Source: Pseudoluteimonas sp047602125 | GTDB taxonomy: Bacteria; Pseudomonadota; Gammaproteobacteria; Xanthomonadales; Xanthomonadaceae | Length of the DNA: 64,000 bases | NCBI GenBank assembly: GCA_047602125.1 | Contig: JASGIB010000001.1 | Location: forward strand, 868,001 to 932,000 | Reading direction: 5' to 3' | In this document: piece by piece, positions 54,829 through 64,000 of the stretch | Layout of the letters: each line of letters starts with the position of its first letter | How positions within the stretch are numbered: the stretch's first letter is position 1 | Made by a program: the position numbers and the translations under genes | Notes under the pieces: model-generated | What the model saw: only the letters and a program-made list of their open reading frames with translations | What the model was told of the DNA's origin: nothing | Databases searched by the model: none

Positions 54829-57311
54829 TCCTTCGCCGGCGCGTTCTTCACGTAGGTGTCGAACCAGTCGAGCATGTCGTGCACGACCTGCTCGTTGGAT
54901 TCGAGCGCGGTGTACCAATGCGGTTCATGCGGGAGCATGACCAGCTTGGTCGTCCCGCCGTTGCCGCGGATCGCCTGGAACAGCTTGCGCGACTGGATCG
55001 GTTCGGTGCCCGGGTTGGCGTCGTCGGCGCCGTGCACAAGCAGCAGCGGCAGCTTGATCTTGTCGGCGTAGAAGAACGGCGAAGCCTTGATGTAGACGTC
55101 GCGCGCCTCCCACACCGAACGGCGTTCGCTCTGGAACCCGAATGGCGTCAACGTCTTGTTGTAGGAACCGCTGGTCGCCACGCCGGCCTTGAACAGGTCG
55201 GTGTGCGCGATCAGGTTGGCGGTCATCAGCGCCCCGTGGCTGTGCCCGGTGACGCCGATGCGGTCGCGGTCCACCACGCCCATGTCCACGGCCTTGTCGA
55301 CCGCCGCCTTGGCATCGGCCTCGAGTTGTTCGAGGTAGGTGTCGTACGCGGTCTTGGGATCGCCGACGATGGGGAAGCTGGCGTCGTCGATGATCGCGTA
55401 GCCGGCGAGCAGCAGCAGGCGGTAGTACGGCAGGCTGGTGAAGGTCTGCTGCGAACCCGAGACCTGCCCGGCCTGTTCGCTGTTGGCGTAATCCAGGGGA
55501 TAGGCGTAGAGGATCGCGGGCAGGCGCGTGCCAGCCTTGTAGCCGGGCGGCGTGTACAGGGTGAACGACAGGTCGACGCCGTCGGCACGCTTGTAGCCCA
55601 CCAGTTGCTTCTTGATCTGGCGCACTTCCGGGGTCGGATCCGGCACGCGGGTGAACTGGGTACCGTCGGATGCGAACCGTGCCTCGCCCTGTGCCGCATC
55701 CGCCTTCGCCGCGCCGAGCGTGCGCAGGAACGCATTCGGCGGATCCATCACCGACTGGTGCCAGGTCACGTACCGGGTCGGCGCGCCTGTGCCCACGTCG
55801 CCGGCGAAATCGAGGAACTGGTCGTATTCGTCCGCGCCGCTGCGGAACAGGCGCTCGCTCTCCAGCGAGGCAAGGTCGAGGCGGTCGAGGAACGGGCGGT
55901 CACCCTGCGGCGAAGCGCCCTGCCCGCTCAGGAACACGTCGTTGCCGTCCATGCGCACGACATAGACTCCATTGGGTTGGGCTTCGAACACGAAGCTGCC
56001 CGGGTTCTTGTACAACTCGTCGCTGGACATGTCCCAGAGCACGCGCCCGGCGTCGCCGGGCTTGTCCACGTCGACGATGCGCGTGGTGATCCAGTGGCGG
56101 TTCTCGTCGTATTCGTAGAGGAAGGCCGTGTCCGCCTTCGGACTCCAGGCAAAGCCCGAGAAGCGCTGCTTCGTGCGCCCGACTTCGGTCGGCTTGGCGG
56201 TGAACGGCGCCTTGAGCATCATCAGCTTGTCGCGCGCGGGCACCTCGACGTTCCAGTCGCCCTTGTCCAGCGCTTCGGACCACACCAGCGTGGCCGGCTC
56301 CGTGGCGCGCCAGTCGAAATTGAGCGGGCCTTCCGGCACGCCGGCCACCGGCACGCGGTCGGCCAGCGGCAGGCTGGCGATGGCCGTCGACGTTCCATTC
56401 GACACATCCAGCACCGCGACGTCGTGGGCGAAGCGCTGGTAGGTGACCGCGTGCGAGAACGGCGGCTTCAGCGCCTGCGTCAGCACATGCACGCCGTCGG
56501 GCGCGCCATTGACCTGGTAGTAGATCGCCGGCGCGCCGACGTTGCGCACGCTGCCACTGGCGGCATCGACCAGCGCCAACTGCGAGGCGCCGTACCAGGC
56601 GAAGCGTTTTTCGTCGAGCTCGCTGGCGAGCGTGTCGCGCGATTCGTACGTGCTGCTTTCGCCCTGCCCGCCCAGCGCCTGCTGGATGTCCGGGCCGATG
56701 CTGCCGGCGTCCTCGGCCGGCGGCGCGCCCTGTCCCTCCGGCACGCGCTTGACCAGCAGCGACTTGCTGCCGCCGAGCCACTGCACGGTGTAGCCGAAGA
56801 TGGGGTTCAGGCGCAGGCCTTCGACCTTGCGCACCTTGCCGCTCGCGGCGTCGCCCAGCCACAACTCGACCGCAGTCGCGGTGACGTTCTGGAACGCGAA
56901 GCGGTTGCCGTCCGGCGACCACAGCGCGCCGCCCGGACACGCGCCCGCGGGCAACACGACCTTGGTTTCCTTGCCGCCAACGATGTCGACCAGGGTGAAA
57001 TCGGCGACGCAGCTCGGGATGCCGTAACCGCCGGAAGTGTCGTGGCGGCTGCGGTTCTGCGGCTCGAGGCGCACGCCCGCGAGCTTGTAGTAGGTCCGCG
57101 CCACGCGTTCGATCGACGGATAGGTCTGTGCGGTCGTCAGCAGCAGGCGCCGCCCGGTGGGATCGACGTCCGGCGATGGCGGCGGCGGCGCCTTCAACAC
57201 CTTCAGCAATTCCGGCGGTGGCACGTCGTAGCCGGCGAAGGCCGGCGCGACGAACAGGAGCGAAACAGCCGCGGCGGCGATCGCCTTGGTCCAGGAGTGC
57301 GGATGCGTCAT
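54804..57311 (-). CDS. S9-family serine peptidase (prolyl oligopeptidase/glutamyl endopeptidase-like), secreted
   Basis: An 835-residue serine peptidase with a signal peptide (residues about 1-26, WTKAIAAAAVSLLFVAPAFAG), so periplasmic. The N-terminal two-thirds form a beta-propeller-like region (LWSPDGNRFAFQNV, FAWSPKADTAFLYEY). The C-terminal alpha/beta hydrolase domain has the nucleophile in GVTGHSHGALMTANL, Asp in LLVHGADDANPGTEP and His in MLPHEPHWYTALES. The layout resembles the S9D glutamyl endopeptidase group (plant cGEP-like) more than DPP4. The ATG at 57311 is preferred, since 10 upstream in-frame codons lack a signal character. It overlaps coaE by 25 bases at the 3' ends. Confidence 0.88.
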   Translation of the reverse strand: MTHPHSWTKAIAAAAVSLLFVAPAFAGYDVPPPELLKVLKAPPPPSPDVDPTGRRLLLTTAQTYPSIERVARTYYKLAGVRLEPQNRSRHDTSGGYGIPSCVADFTLVDIVGGKETKVVLPAGACPGGALWSPDGNRFAFQNVTATAVELWLGDAASGKVRKVEGLRLNPIFGYTVQWLGGSKSLLVKRVPEGQGAPPAEDAGSIGPDIQQALGGQGESSTYESRDTLASELDEKRFAWYGASQLALVDAASGSVRNVGAPAIYYQVNGAPDGVHVLTQALKPPFSHAVTYQRFAHDVAVLDVSNGTSTAIASLPLADRVPVAGVPEGPLNFDWRATEPATLVWSEALDKGDWNVEVPARDKLMMLKAPFTAKPTEVGRTKQRFSGFAWSPKADTAFLYEYDENRHWITTRIVDVDKPGDAGRVLWDMSSDELYKNPGSFVFEAQPNGVYVVRMDGNDVFLSGQGASPQGDRPFLDRLDLASLESERLFRSGADEYDQFLDFAGDVGTGAPTRYVTWHQSVMDPPNAFLRTLGAAKADAAQGEARFASDGTQFTRVPDPTPEVRQIKKQLVGYKRADGVDLSFTLYTPPGYKAGTRLPAILYAYPLDYANSEQAGQVSGSQQTFTSLPYYRLLLLAGYAIIDDASFPIVGDPKTAYDTYLEQLEADAKAAVDKAVDMGVVDRDRIGVTGHSHGALMTANLIAHTDLFKAGVATSGSYNKTLTPFGFQSERRSVWEARDVYIKASPFFYADKIKLPLLLVHGADDANPGTEPIQSRKLFQAIRGNGGTTKLVMLPHEPHWYTALESNEQVVHDMLDWFDTYVKNAPAKDQPAASAR

Positions 57312-57432
57312 GGTCGATCCCCGATGGAAGCGCAGTTCCACCGGAATTTACCCAAGCGCGGAACCGCCAGCCCCGGCCATTGGTCAGGGTGCATGTCCGT
57401 GGAACGAGCGACCGGGCGCGATTCCGCCGCGC

Positions 57433-58377
57433 CTACGGCGACGATGCCCACAGGCCGCGGATCGCGGCGATGCCCTGCGCCCCGTGCGCGCGCGCGAGCG
57501 CGAGGTCGGCGCGGTCGAGCCCGCCGATGGCGTAGATCGGCAGGTCGCTGCCTTCGCGCAGCGCGGCGAATCCGTCCCAGCCGATCCCGGCGATCCCGGG
57601 ATGGCTTGGCGTCGGCTTCACCGCGCCGAGCACGACGAAATCGCAGCCCAGCGCCTTCGCCCGCTGCAGGTCGCCGGCATCGTGGCAGGAAGCGCCGAAC
57701 GGTTTTCCGGCAACGCGCGATTCCGGTTCGAACGCGGGCAACTGGTGCGCGCGCAGATGCAGGCCGAGGCCATGTTCGCGTGCGAGGCCGGCATCGCCGT
57801 TAAGCAACGCTTCCACGCCGGATTCGCGGCAGAGCGCCGCCGCGTTCGCGACCAGCGACCGCCAGCGCGCGGCATCGAGCCCCGCCGCGCGCAATTGCAC
57901 GAGGCGCACGCCGGCTTCGATCGATTTCCGCAATCCCGCCAACCACGCTGCATCGTCGTCGCCGGGCATGGGCGTGACGAGATAGCAATCCGGCTGCAGC
58001 AACGCGGCGACCACGGGCCGATCCGCCGGCGGCATCGGGTAGTCGATCAATTTTTGCGGCGGCACCCAGGCCAGCGCCTGGCCGTCGAGCCCGCGCGGCG
58101 TGCCCGCCCACGATGCGATTTCGCGCACGTCCAGGCGCAGGCGCTTGTGCGGATAGCGCTGCGGCACGTCGATGACCGCCGCGCCGATGACCGCCCCGAT
58201 GCCGAGTTCTTCGCGCAGTTCGCGCGCGAGCGCGGCTTCGGGCGTTTCGCCCGGCTCGACCTTGCCGCCGGGGAATTCCCACAGCCCGGACAGATCGCGT
58301 CCCTCGGTGCGCCGCGCCAGCAGCACGCGTCCGCGCGCATCGCGGATGACGCCGGCGACGACGTGGATCTGTTTCAT
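57433..58377 (-). CDS. Nudix hydrolase (MutT)-ThiE-like fusion protein
   Basis: A 314-residue two-domain protein. The N-terminal nudix domain (1-130) opens IHVVAGVIRDARGRVLLARRTEGRDLSGLWEFPGGKVE and carries the nudix box GKVEPGETPEAALARELREELGI, as in 8-oxo-dGTP diphosphatase MutT, which cleans oxidised nucleotides. The C-terminal domain (about 132-314) is a TIM-barrel of the thiamine-phosphate synthase superfamily: VRLVQLRAAGLDAARW, GASCHDAGDLQRAKALGCDFVVLGAVKPTPSHPG, and IYAIGGLDRADLALARAHGAQGIAAI. Such fusions are widespread in gammaproteobacteria and the C-terminal part is not thought to make thiamine phosphate. It lies downstream of secA with structured element copy 2 between them. Confidence 0.9.
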   Translation of the reverse strand: MKQIHVVAGVIRDARGRVLLARRTEGRDLSGLWEFPGGKVEPGETPEAALARELREELGIGAVIGAAVIDVPQRYPHKRLRLDVREIASWAGTPRGLDGQALAWVPPQKLIDYPMPPADRPVVAALLQPDCYLVTPMPGDDDAAWLAGLRKSIEAGVRLVQLRAAGLDAARWRSLVANAAALCRESGVEALLNGDAGLAREHGLGLHLRAHQLPAFEPESRVAGKPFGASCHDAGDLQRAKALGCDFVVLGAVKPTPSHPGIAGIGWDGFAALREGSDLPIYAIGGLDRADLALARAHGAQGIAAIRGLWASSP

Positions 58378-58389
58378 CGATGCGCGGCG

Positions 58390-58528
58390 CCTGATCGATT
58401 CCAAACCGTCGCGAGCGAAGGCAGTTCGGCCGCGGCCGGAGCGCAGCAACCGCAGTTGACGTGAGGGTCAATGAGGATTGCGAGCACCGTACGCGGCCGG
58501 AATGCCGAGCGCAGCAGGTTTGGGACGA

Positions 58529-58533
<5 letters not shown>
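58390..58533. repeat. Structured intergenic element, copy 2 (between secA and the nudix gene)
   Basis: A 144-base relative of the element at 23131-23273. The closing arms are 58390-58407 (CCTGATCGATTCCAAACC) and 58517-58533, which pair at 16 positions with one bulge. Their sequence differs from the arms of copy 1, yet both pair within themselves. The core has the hairpin TTGAC-GTGAGG-GTCAA at the position of TGGAC/GTCCA in copy 1, a compensated base-pair change, and the same two GAGCGCAGCA direct repeats. The secA stop codon (58529-58531) lies inside the right arm, so the element starts at the end of secA as copy 1 does at nadE. Confidence 0.85.
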
Positions 58534-61261
<2,728 letters not shown>

Positions 61262-61402
61262 GGGGAAACCGGTTCCGGGAAGGGCCGCGGCGGCGGCGGT
61301 GCGGGCGGGGCCCGAGACGACGACAGGGCGCATGGGCGCCCTGTCGGTTGGCGGTGCGGATTGTAACGTGGGGGCGCCGGAGCGCCTACAAAAGCCCCGG
61401 GA

Positions 61403-62323
61403 TCAGCCGCGGCTGCGGCTTTCGCCGAGGGCGAGGAACGGGGCCGGGTTCACCACGTGGCCGTTGTCCCACACCTCCAGGTGCACGTGCGCGCCGGTGG
61501 AACGACCGGTCGAGCCGGCCTTGGCGATCACGCCGCCGGCATGCACCAGGTCGCCGACCCGGACCAGCAGCCGCGAGTTGTGCGCGTAGCGGGTGACGTA
61601 GCCGTTGCCGTGGTCGATCTCGACCACGTTGCCGTAGCCCGAACGCACGCCGGCGAAGCTGACCACGCCGTCGGCCACCGCCAGCACCGGATCGCCGGTA
61701 TTGGCCTTGAAATCGATGCCCTTGTGGAATTCGCCGCCGCCGCCCATGGGATCGGCGCGGCCGCCGAAGCCGGAGGTGATGTAGCTGTTCGCGACCGGCA
61801 TGCCCGAAGGCACCGCGTCCTGTTCGAGCTTGTGGCTGAACAGCAGCGATTCCAGCACCGAGAGCTGGTCGCCGGACTGCTTGAATTGCGCGGCCAGGGT
61901 GGCGATGCCGCGGTCGAGTTCGCCCGCGCCGATGTCGTGCACCGGGCCGACGCCGCCGACCGGAACCGGCTTGTCGAAATCGAATTCGCCATCGCCGAGC
62001 TGGCCCGCGCGGGTCAGGCGGTCGCCGAGCGCATTCAGGCGGTTGGCTTCGGCCTGCAGTTCGCCCAGGCGCGCGGCCATGGCGTTCAGCTCGCGCTGCA
62101 TCGACGCCGATTGCGCCTTCTGCGCGGCCAGCTGCGATTCCAGTGACGCCTGGTGCAACGAACCGGCGGCGACGCTGAGGCCGAGGCCAAGCGCCAGCCC
62201 GGCACCGACCAGCGCCAGGCGCGCGGCGAACGGGCGACGCACCGCGAGCGCGCCGGCATCGGCGGCGAGGCGTGCGAAGCGCTGGCGCTGCGAGGTGAGA
62301 ATGCGGTGGAAAGCGTCCATCAT
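61403..62323 (-). CDS. M23-family peptidoglycan endopeptidase, membrane-anchored
   Basis: A 306-residue LytM/M23 zinc peptidase. A single membrane anchor at about residues 34-53 (RLALVGAGLALGLGLSVAAG) is followed by a coiled coil (SLESQLAAQKAQSASMQRELNAMAARLGELQAEANRLNALG). The catalytic domain shows GEFHKGIDFKA (His-x3-Asp ligands) and GAHVHLEVWDNG (H-x-H). All expected ligands are present, so it is probably active on peptide cross-links rather than a NlpD/EnvC-type activator. Two adjacent ATGs (62323, 62320) are possible starts. It is divergent from dciA, with only 6 bases between the two start codons, so each ribosome site lies inside the other gene's start region. Confidence 0.92.
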   Translation of the reverse strand: MMDAFHRILTSQRQRFARLAADAGALAVRRPFAARLALVGAGLALGLGLSVAAGSLHQASLESQLAAQKAQSASMQRELNAMAARLGELQAEANRLNALGDRLTRAGQLGDGEFDFDKPVPVGGVGPVHDIGAGELDRGIATLAAQFKQSGDQLSVLESLLFSHKLEQDAVPSGMPVANSYITSGFGGRADPMGGGGEFHKGIDFKANTGDPVLAVADGVVSFAGVRSGYGNVVEIDHGNGYVTRYAHNSRLLVRVGDLVHAGGVIAKAGSTGRSTGAHVHLEVWDNGHVVNPAPFLALGESRSRG

Positions 62324-62329
62324 GGTTCC

Positions 62330-62773
62330 ATGTCGAAATCGGCAACCCGCAACCCGCGTGCCTCGTCCCCCGTCGCGGCGCTGGACGCGCTGCTCGAAGG
62401 CCCCGGCGGCGATCCGATCCGTCGCGCGCTCTGGCTCGACGCATTGGACCGGCAGTTGCGTCCCCACCTGCCGCTGGCACTGGCCGCGCACGCGCGGCTG
62501 GGAAACGTGCACGACGGCAGGCTCGTCTATCTCGTCGATGCCCCGGCCTGGCACGCGCGCTTGCGCCTGGCCGGACCGGGATTGCTCGACGCCGCCCGTT
62601 CCATCGGGCTAGAGGTCTCCTCGCTCGTCGTGAAGACGAGCCACGCCGCCCTGGCCGCGCCATCCGCGCCGCCACATCGCCGGGAACCGGATTCCGTTGC
62701 CGCGCGCAAGGCTGCCGCGGCGCTCGACCTGTGCAAGGCCGACCGTTCCGGTCCTTCGAGGAAACCTTCCTGA
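62330..62773 (+). CDS. dciA: DciA-type protein (DUF721), candidate helicase-loading factor
   Basis: A 147-residue protein with a DUF721/DciA domain at about residues 13-95 (VAALDALLEGPGGDPIRRALWLDALDRQLRPHLP, then RLVYLVDAPAWHARLRLAGPGLLDAARSIGL). In bacteria lacking DnaC/DnaI, DciA loads the replicative helicase DnaB. The C-terminal tail is Ala/Arg-rich and poorly conserved. The gene position between lpxC and secA matches DUF721 genes in related genomes. It starts 6 bases from the divergent M23 gene. The assignment rests on domain look and context. Confidence 0.75.
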   Translation: MSKSATRNPRASSPVAALDALLEGPGGDPIRRALWLDALDRQLRPHLPLALAAHARLGNVHDGRLVYLVDAPAWHARLRLAGPGLLDAARSIGLEVSSLVVKTSHAALAAPSAPPHRREPDSVAARKAAAALDLCKADRSGPSRKPS

Positions 62774-62825
62774 CCCACCGGCGGACCGGAGGGGACGCGG
62801 CATGCTACCGGCCACCCCCTCACGG

Positions 62826-62882
62826 CGCGTTAACAGAAAGCTAGGCTTTCGCTAACCGAAAGTTAAATTTCTGTAAAATTCG
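62826..62882. other. AT-rich island with nested short repeats between dciA and lpxC
   Basis: About 55 bases between the convergent dciA and lpxC genes are strikingly AT-rich for this genome. They contain GAAAGC-TAG-GCTTTC (6-bp stem), the outer pair ACAGAAA/TTTCTGT, and two near-direct repeats, TAACAGAAAGCT and TAACCGAAAGTT. No protein is encoded. It could be a bidirectional terminator or a protein-binding site; downstream runs of T are short. Confidence 0.55.
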
Positions 62883-62912
62883 GGAAAGGTTCACATTCCC
62901 GGGGAAGACGCC

Positions 62913-63833
62913 TCAGGACTGCGGCACCGGGGACATCGGCGGCATGTAGGCGACGGGCACCGTCGCGCCCTCGGGATAAGTCGCTTCTTCCCAGCTTTCC
63001 CGTTCCTCGAGCAGCGCACGCACGAGCTTGTTGTTGAGCGCGTGCCCGGACTTGAAGGCGACGTAGGCGCCGACGATCGGATGGCCGGCAAGGTACAGGT
63101 CGCCGACCGCGTCGAGGATCTTGTGGCGCACGAACTCGTCGGCGTAGCGCAGGCCGTCCTCGTTCAGTACCCGGTATTCGTCGAGGACGATCGCGTTGTC
63201 CATCGAACCGCCGAGGCCCAGGTTGCGTTCGCGCATGAACTCGAGGTCGCGCATGAAGCCGAAGGTGCGCGCGCGGCTGACTTCCTTGACGTAGGTCGTG
63301 GTCGAGAAATCCACCACCGCGCGCGAAGCCGAGGCCGGGATCGCCGGATGGTCGAACTGCACGGTGAAATCGAGCTTGAAGCCGTCGTAGGGTTCGAAGC
63401 GCGCGATCTTGTCGCCATCGCGCACTTCCACCGGATGCTTGATGCGGATGAAGCGCTTGGGCGCGTCCTGCTCGACGATGCCCGCCGATTGCAGCAGGAA
63501 CACGAACGGCCCGGAGGAGCCATCCATGATCGGCACCTCCGGCGCGGACAATTCGATGCTGGCGTTGTCGATGCCCAGGCCAGCGAGCGCCGACAGGAGG
63601 TGTTCGACCGTCATCACCGATCCGTTCGCGCGCGACAGGCCGGTGCAGAGCATGGTTTCGGTCACGAGGTCCGCGCGCGCCGGGATTTCGACTTCCGGAT
63701 CGAGGTCGGTGCGGCGGAACACGATGCCGTGGTCGACCGGCGCCGGGCGCATGGTCATGTACACCTTTTCCCCGCTGTGCAATCCCACGCCGGTGGCGCG
63801 GATCACGTTGCGGAGGGTGCGCTGCAGCGGCAT
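62913..63833 (-). CDS. lpxC: UDP-3-O-acyl-N-acetylglucosamine deacetylase LpxC
   Basis: A 306-residue zinc amidase catalysing the committed step of lipid A synthesis. The start is MPLQRTLRNVIRATGVGLHSGEKVYMTM. The zinc site is visible as VMTVEHLLSALAGLGIDN (first His) and DEFVRHKILDAVGDLYLAG (His and Asp), and the catalytic His is in AFKSGHALNNKLVRALL. SRARTFGFMRDLEFMRERNLGLGGS is the conserved hydrophobic-tunnel block. Length matches the family. The gene is last of the division/envelope cluster, whose preceding member (ftsZ) is expected beyond the right edge. Confidence 0.97.
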   Translation of the reverse strand: MPLQRTLRNVIRATGVGLHSGEKVYMTMRPAPVDHGIVFRRTDLDPEVEIPARADLVTETMLCTGLSRANGSVMTVEHLLSALAGLGIDNASIELSAPEVPIMDGSSGPFVFLLQSAGIVEQDAPKRFIRIKHPVEVRDGDKIARFEPYDGFKLDFTVQFDHPAIPASASRAVVDFSTTTYVKEVSRARTFGFMRDLEFMRERNLGLGGSMDNAIVLDEYRVLNEDGLRYADEFVRHKILDAVGDLYLAGHPIVGAYVAFKSGHALNNKLVRALLEERESWEEATYPEGATVPVAYMPPMSPVPQS

Positions 63834-63947
63834 TCGGCGGGTCCGTCGGGGGCCGTGCACTGCGCGCACGGCGGGAAACGCGGGGAGGTTAGCACGCAGG
63901 TCGATGAACCAGAACGCACTGGCGCGGGAGGCGTTGACCGGAGAAAC

Positions 63948-63969
63948 GGCCTGCCGAAGCCGGCAGGCC
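63948..63969 (-). terminator. Hairpin terminator of a gene beyond the right edge (probably ftsZ)
   Basis: GGCCTGCCG-GCTT-CGGCAGGCC on the minus strand forms a perfect 9-bp stem with a 4-base loop, followed by GTTTCTCC. It lies about 115 bases before the lpxC ATG and would end transcription of an incoming minus-strand gene. The assignment to ftsZ is from usual gene order, not seen. The remaining 30 bases to the window end hold a further GC-rich inverted repeat. Confidence 0.55.
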
Positions 63970-64000
63970 CTGGAAGCCCGCCGGGCTGGCGACCCGGCGG

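Noticed and set aside
54516..57803. A 1095-codon open frame opposite the S9 peptidase and across coaE
   Set aside because: It spans coaE out of frame and the S9 peptidase in antisense, has no domain features, and its codon use is the mirror of the real genes.
63834..64000. Start of a gene at the right edge
   Set aside because: Apart from a hairpin and GC-rich inverted repeats I see no supported coding start in these 167 bases.

Overview
The window looks like a chromosomal segment of a high-GC gammaproteobacterium of the Lysobacteraceae/Xanthomonadaceae type (Lysobacter, Luteimonas or Thermomonas-like). The evidence is codon bias toward G/C at third positions, the linkage sucD-sucC-pilS-pilR-pilA...pilB-pilC-pilD-coaE, the linkage lpxC-dciA-M23 peptidase-secA-nudix, and many 4-bp ATGA overlaps between neighbouring genes. 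This is inferred from gene content and order only. I saw no rRNA, tRNA, CRISPR array, insertion sequence or prophage.

Region 1 (1-10,930) is housekeeping: a partial potassium transporter (kup), yebC-ruvC-ruvA, a hydrolase/acetyltransferase pair, aspS with a repeat-rich tail, an FmdB zinc ribbon protein, a SIMPL protein, a Pr6Pr membrane protein, a cation/proton antiporter and a YheS-type ABC-F ATPase. Region 2 (11,000-25,300) holds a lower-GC secreted protein of unknown function, a small membrane protein resembling the Pycsar TM effector family, a response regulator whose 3' end overlaps clpB antisense, clpB, an M20 peptidase, a TPR/TolB-like membrane protein, plsC, pgeF, rluD, bamD, nadE and a DUF559 protein. 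Region 3 (25,550-27,610) is sucCD.

Region 4 (27,770-54,830) is the type IV pilus locus and the most interesting part. pilS and pilR are separated by an opposing OafA-type O-acyltransferase. Downstream of pilR lie two tandem major-pilin genes, each with its own sigma-54 promoter and its own terminator. Between the pilins and pilB sits a block of 15 genes in two convergent operons. The plus-strand operon (34,094-41,022) has two GT-C-like/TPR membrane proteins, two glycosyltransferases and an epimerase. The minus-strand operon (50,239 down to 41,026) has a GT2, a DegT aminotransferase, three methyltransferases, two non-heme iron/2-oxoglutarate-type oxygenases, an ATP-grasp enzyme, a flippase and another GT2. 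This reads as a pilin or surface-glycan synthesis and decoration locus. Its centre (about 44.3-48.2 kb) looks lower in GC and recently acquired. pilB-pilC-pilD-coaE follows.

Region 5 (54,800-64,000) holds an S9 peptidase, a nudix-ThiE-like fusion, secA, an M23 peptidase, dciA and lpxC; ftsZ would be expected just beyond the right edge.

An unannotated element occurs twice, at 23,131-23,273 (after nadE) and 58,390-58,533 (after secA). The 113-nt cores are about 80% identical without gaps. Each copy is closed by its own ~17-nt inverted repeat, which differs between copies but pairs within each copy, and an internal hairpin shows a compensatory base-pair change. It behaves like a structured nucleic-acid element rather than a gene.
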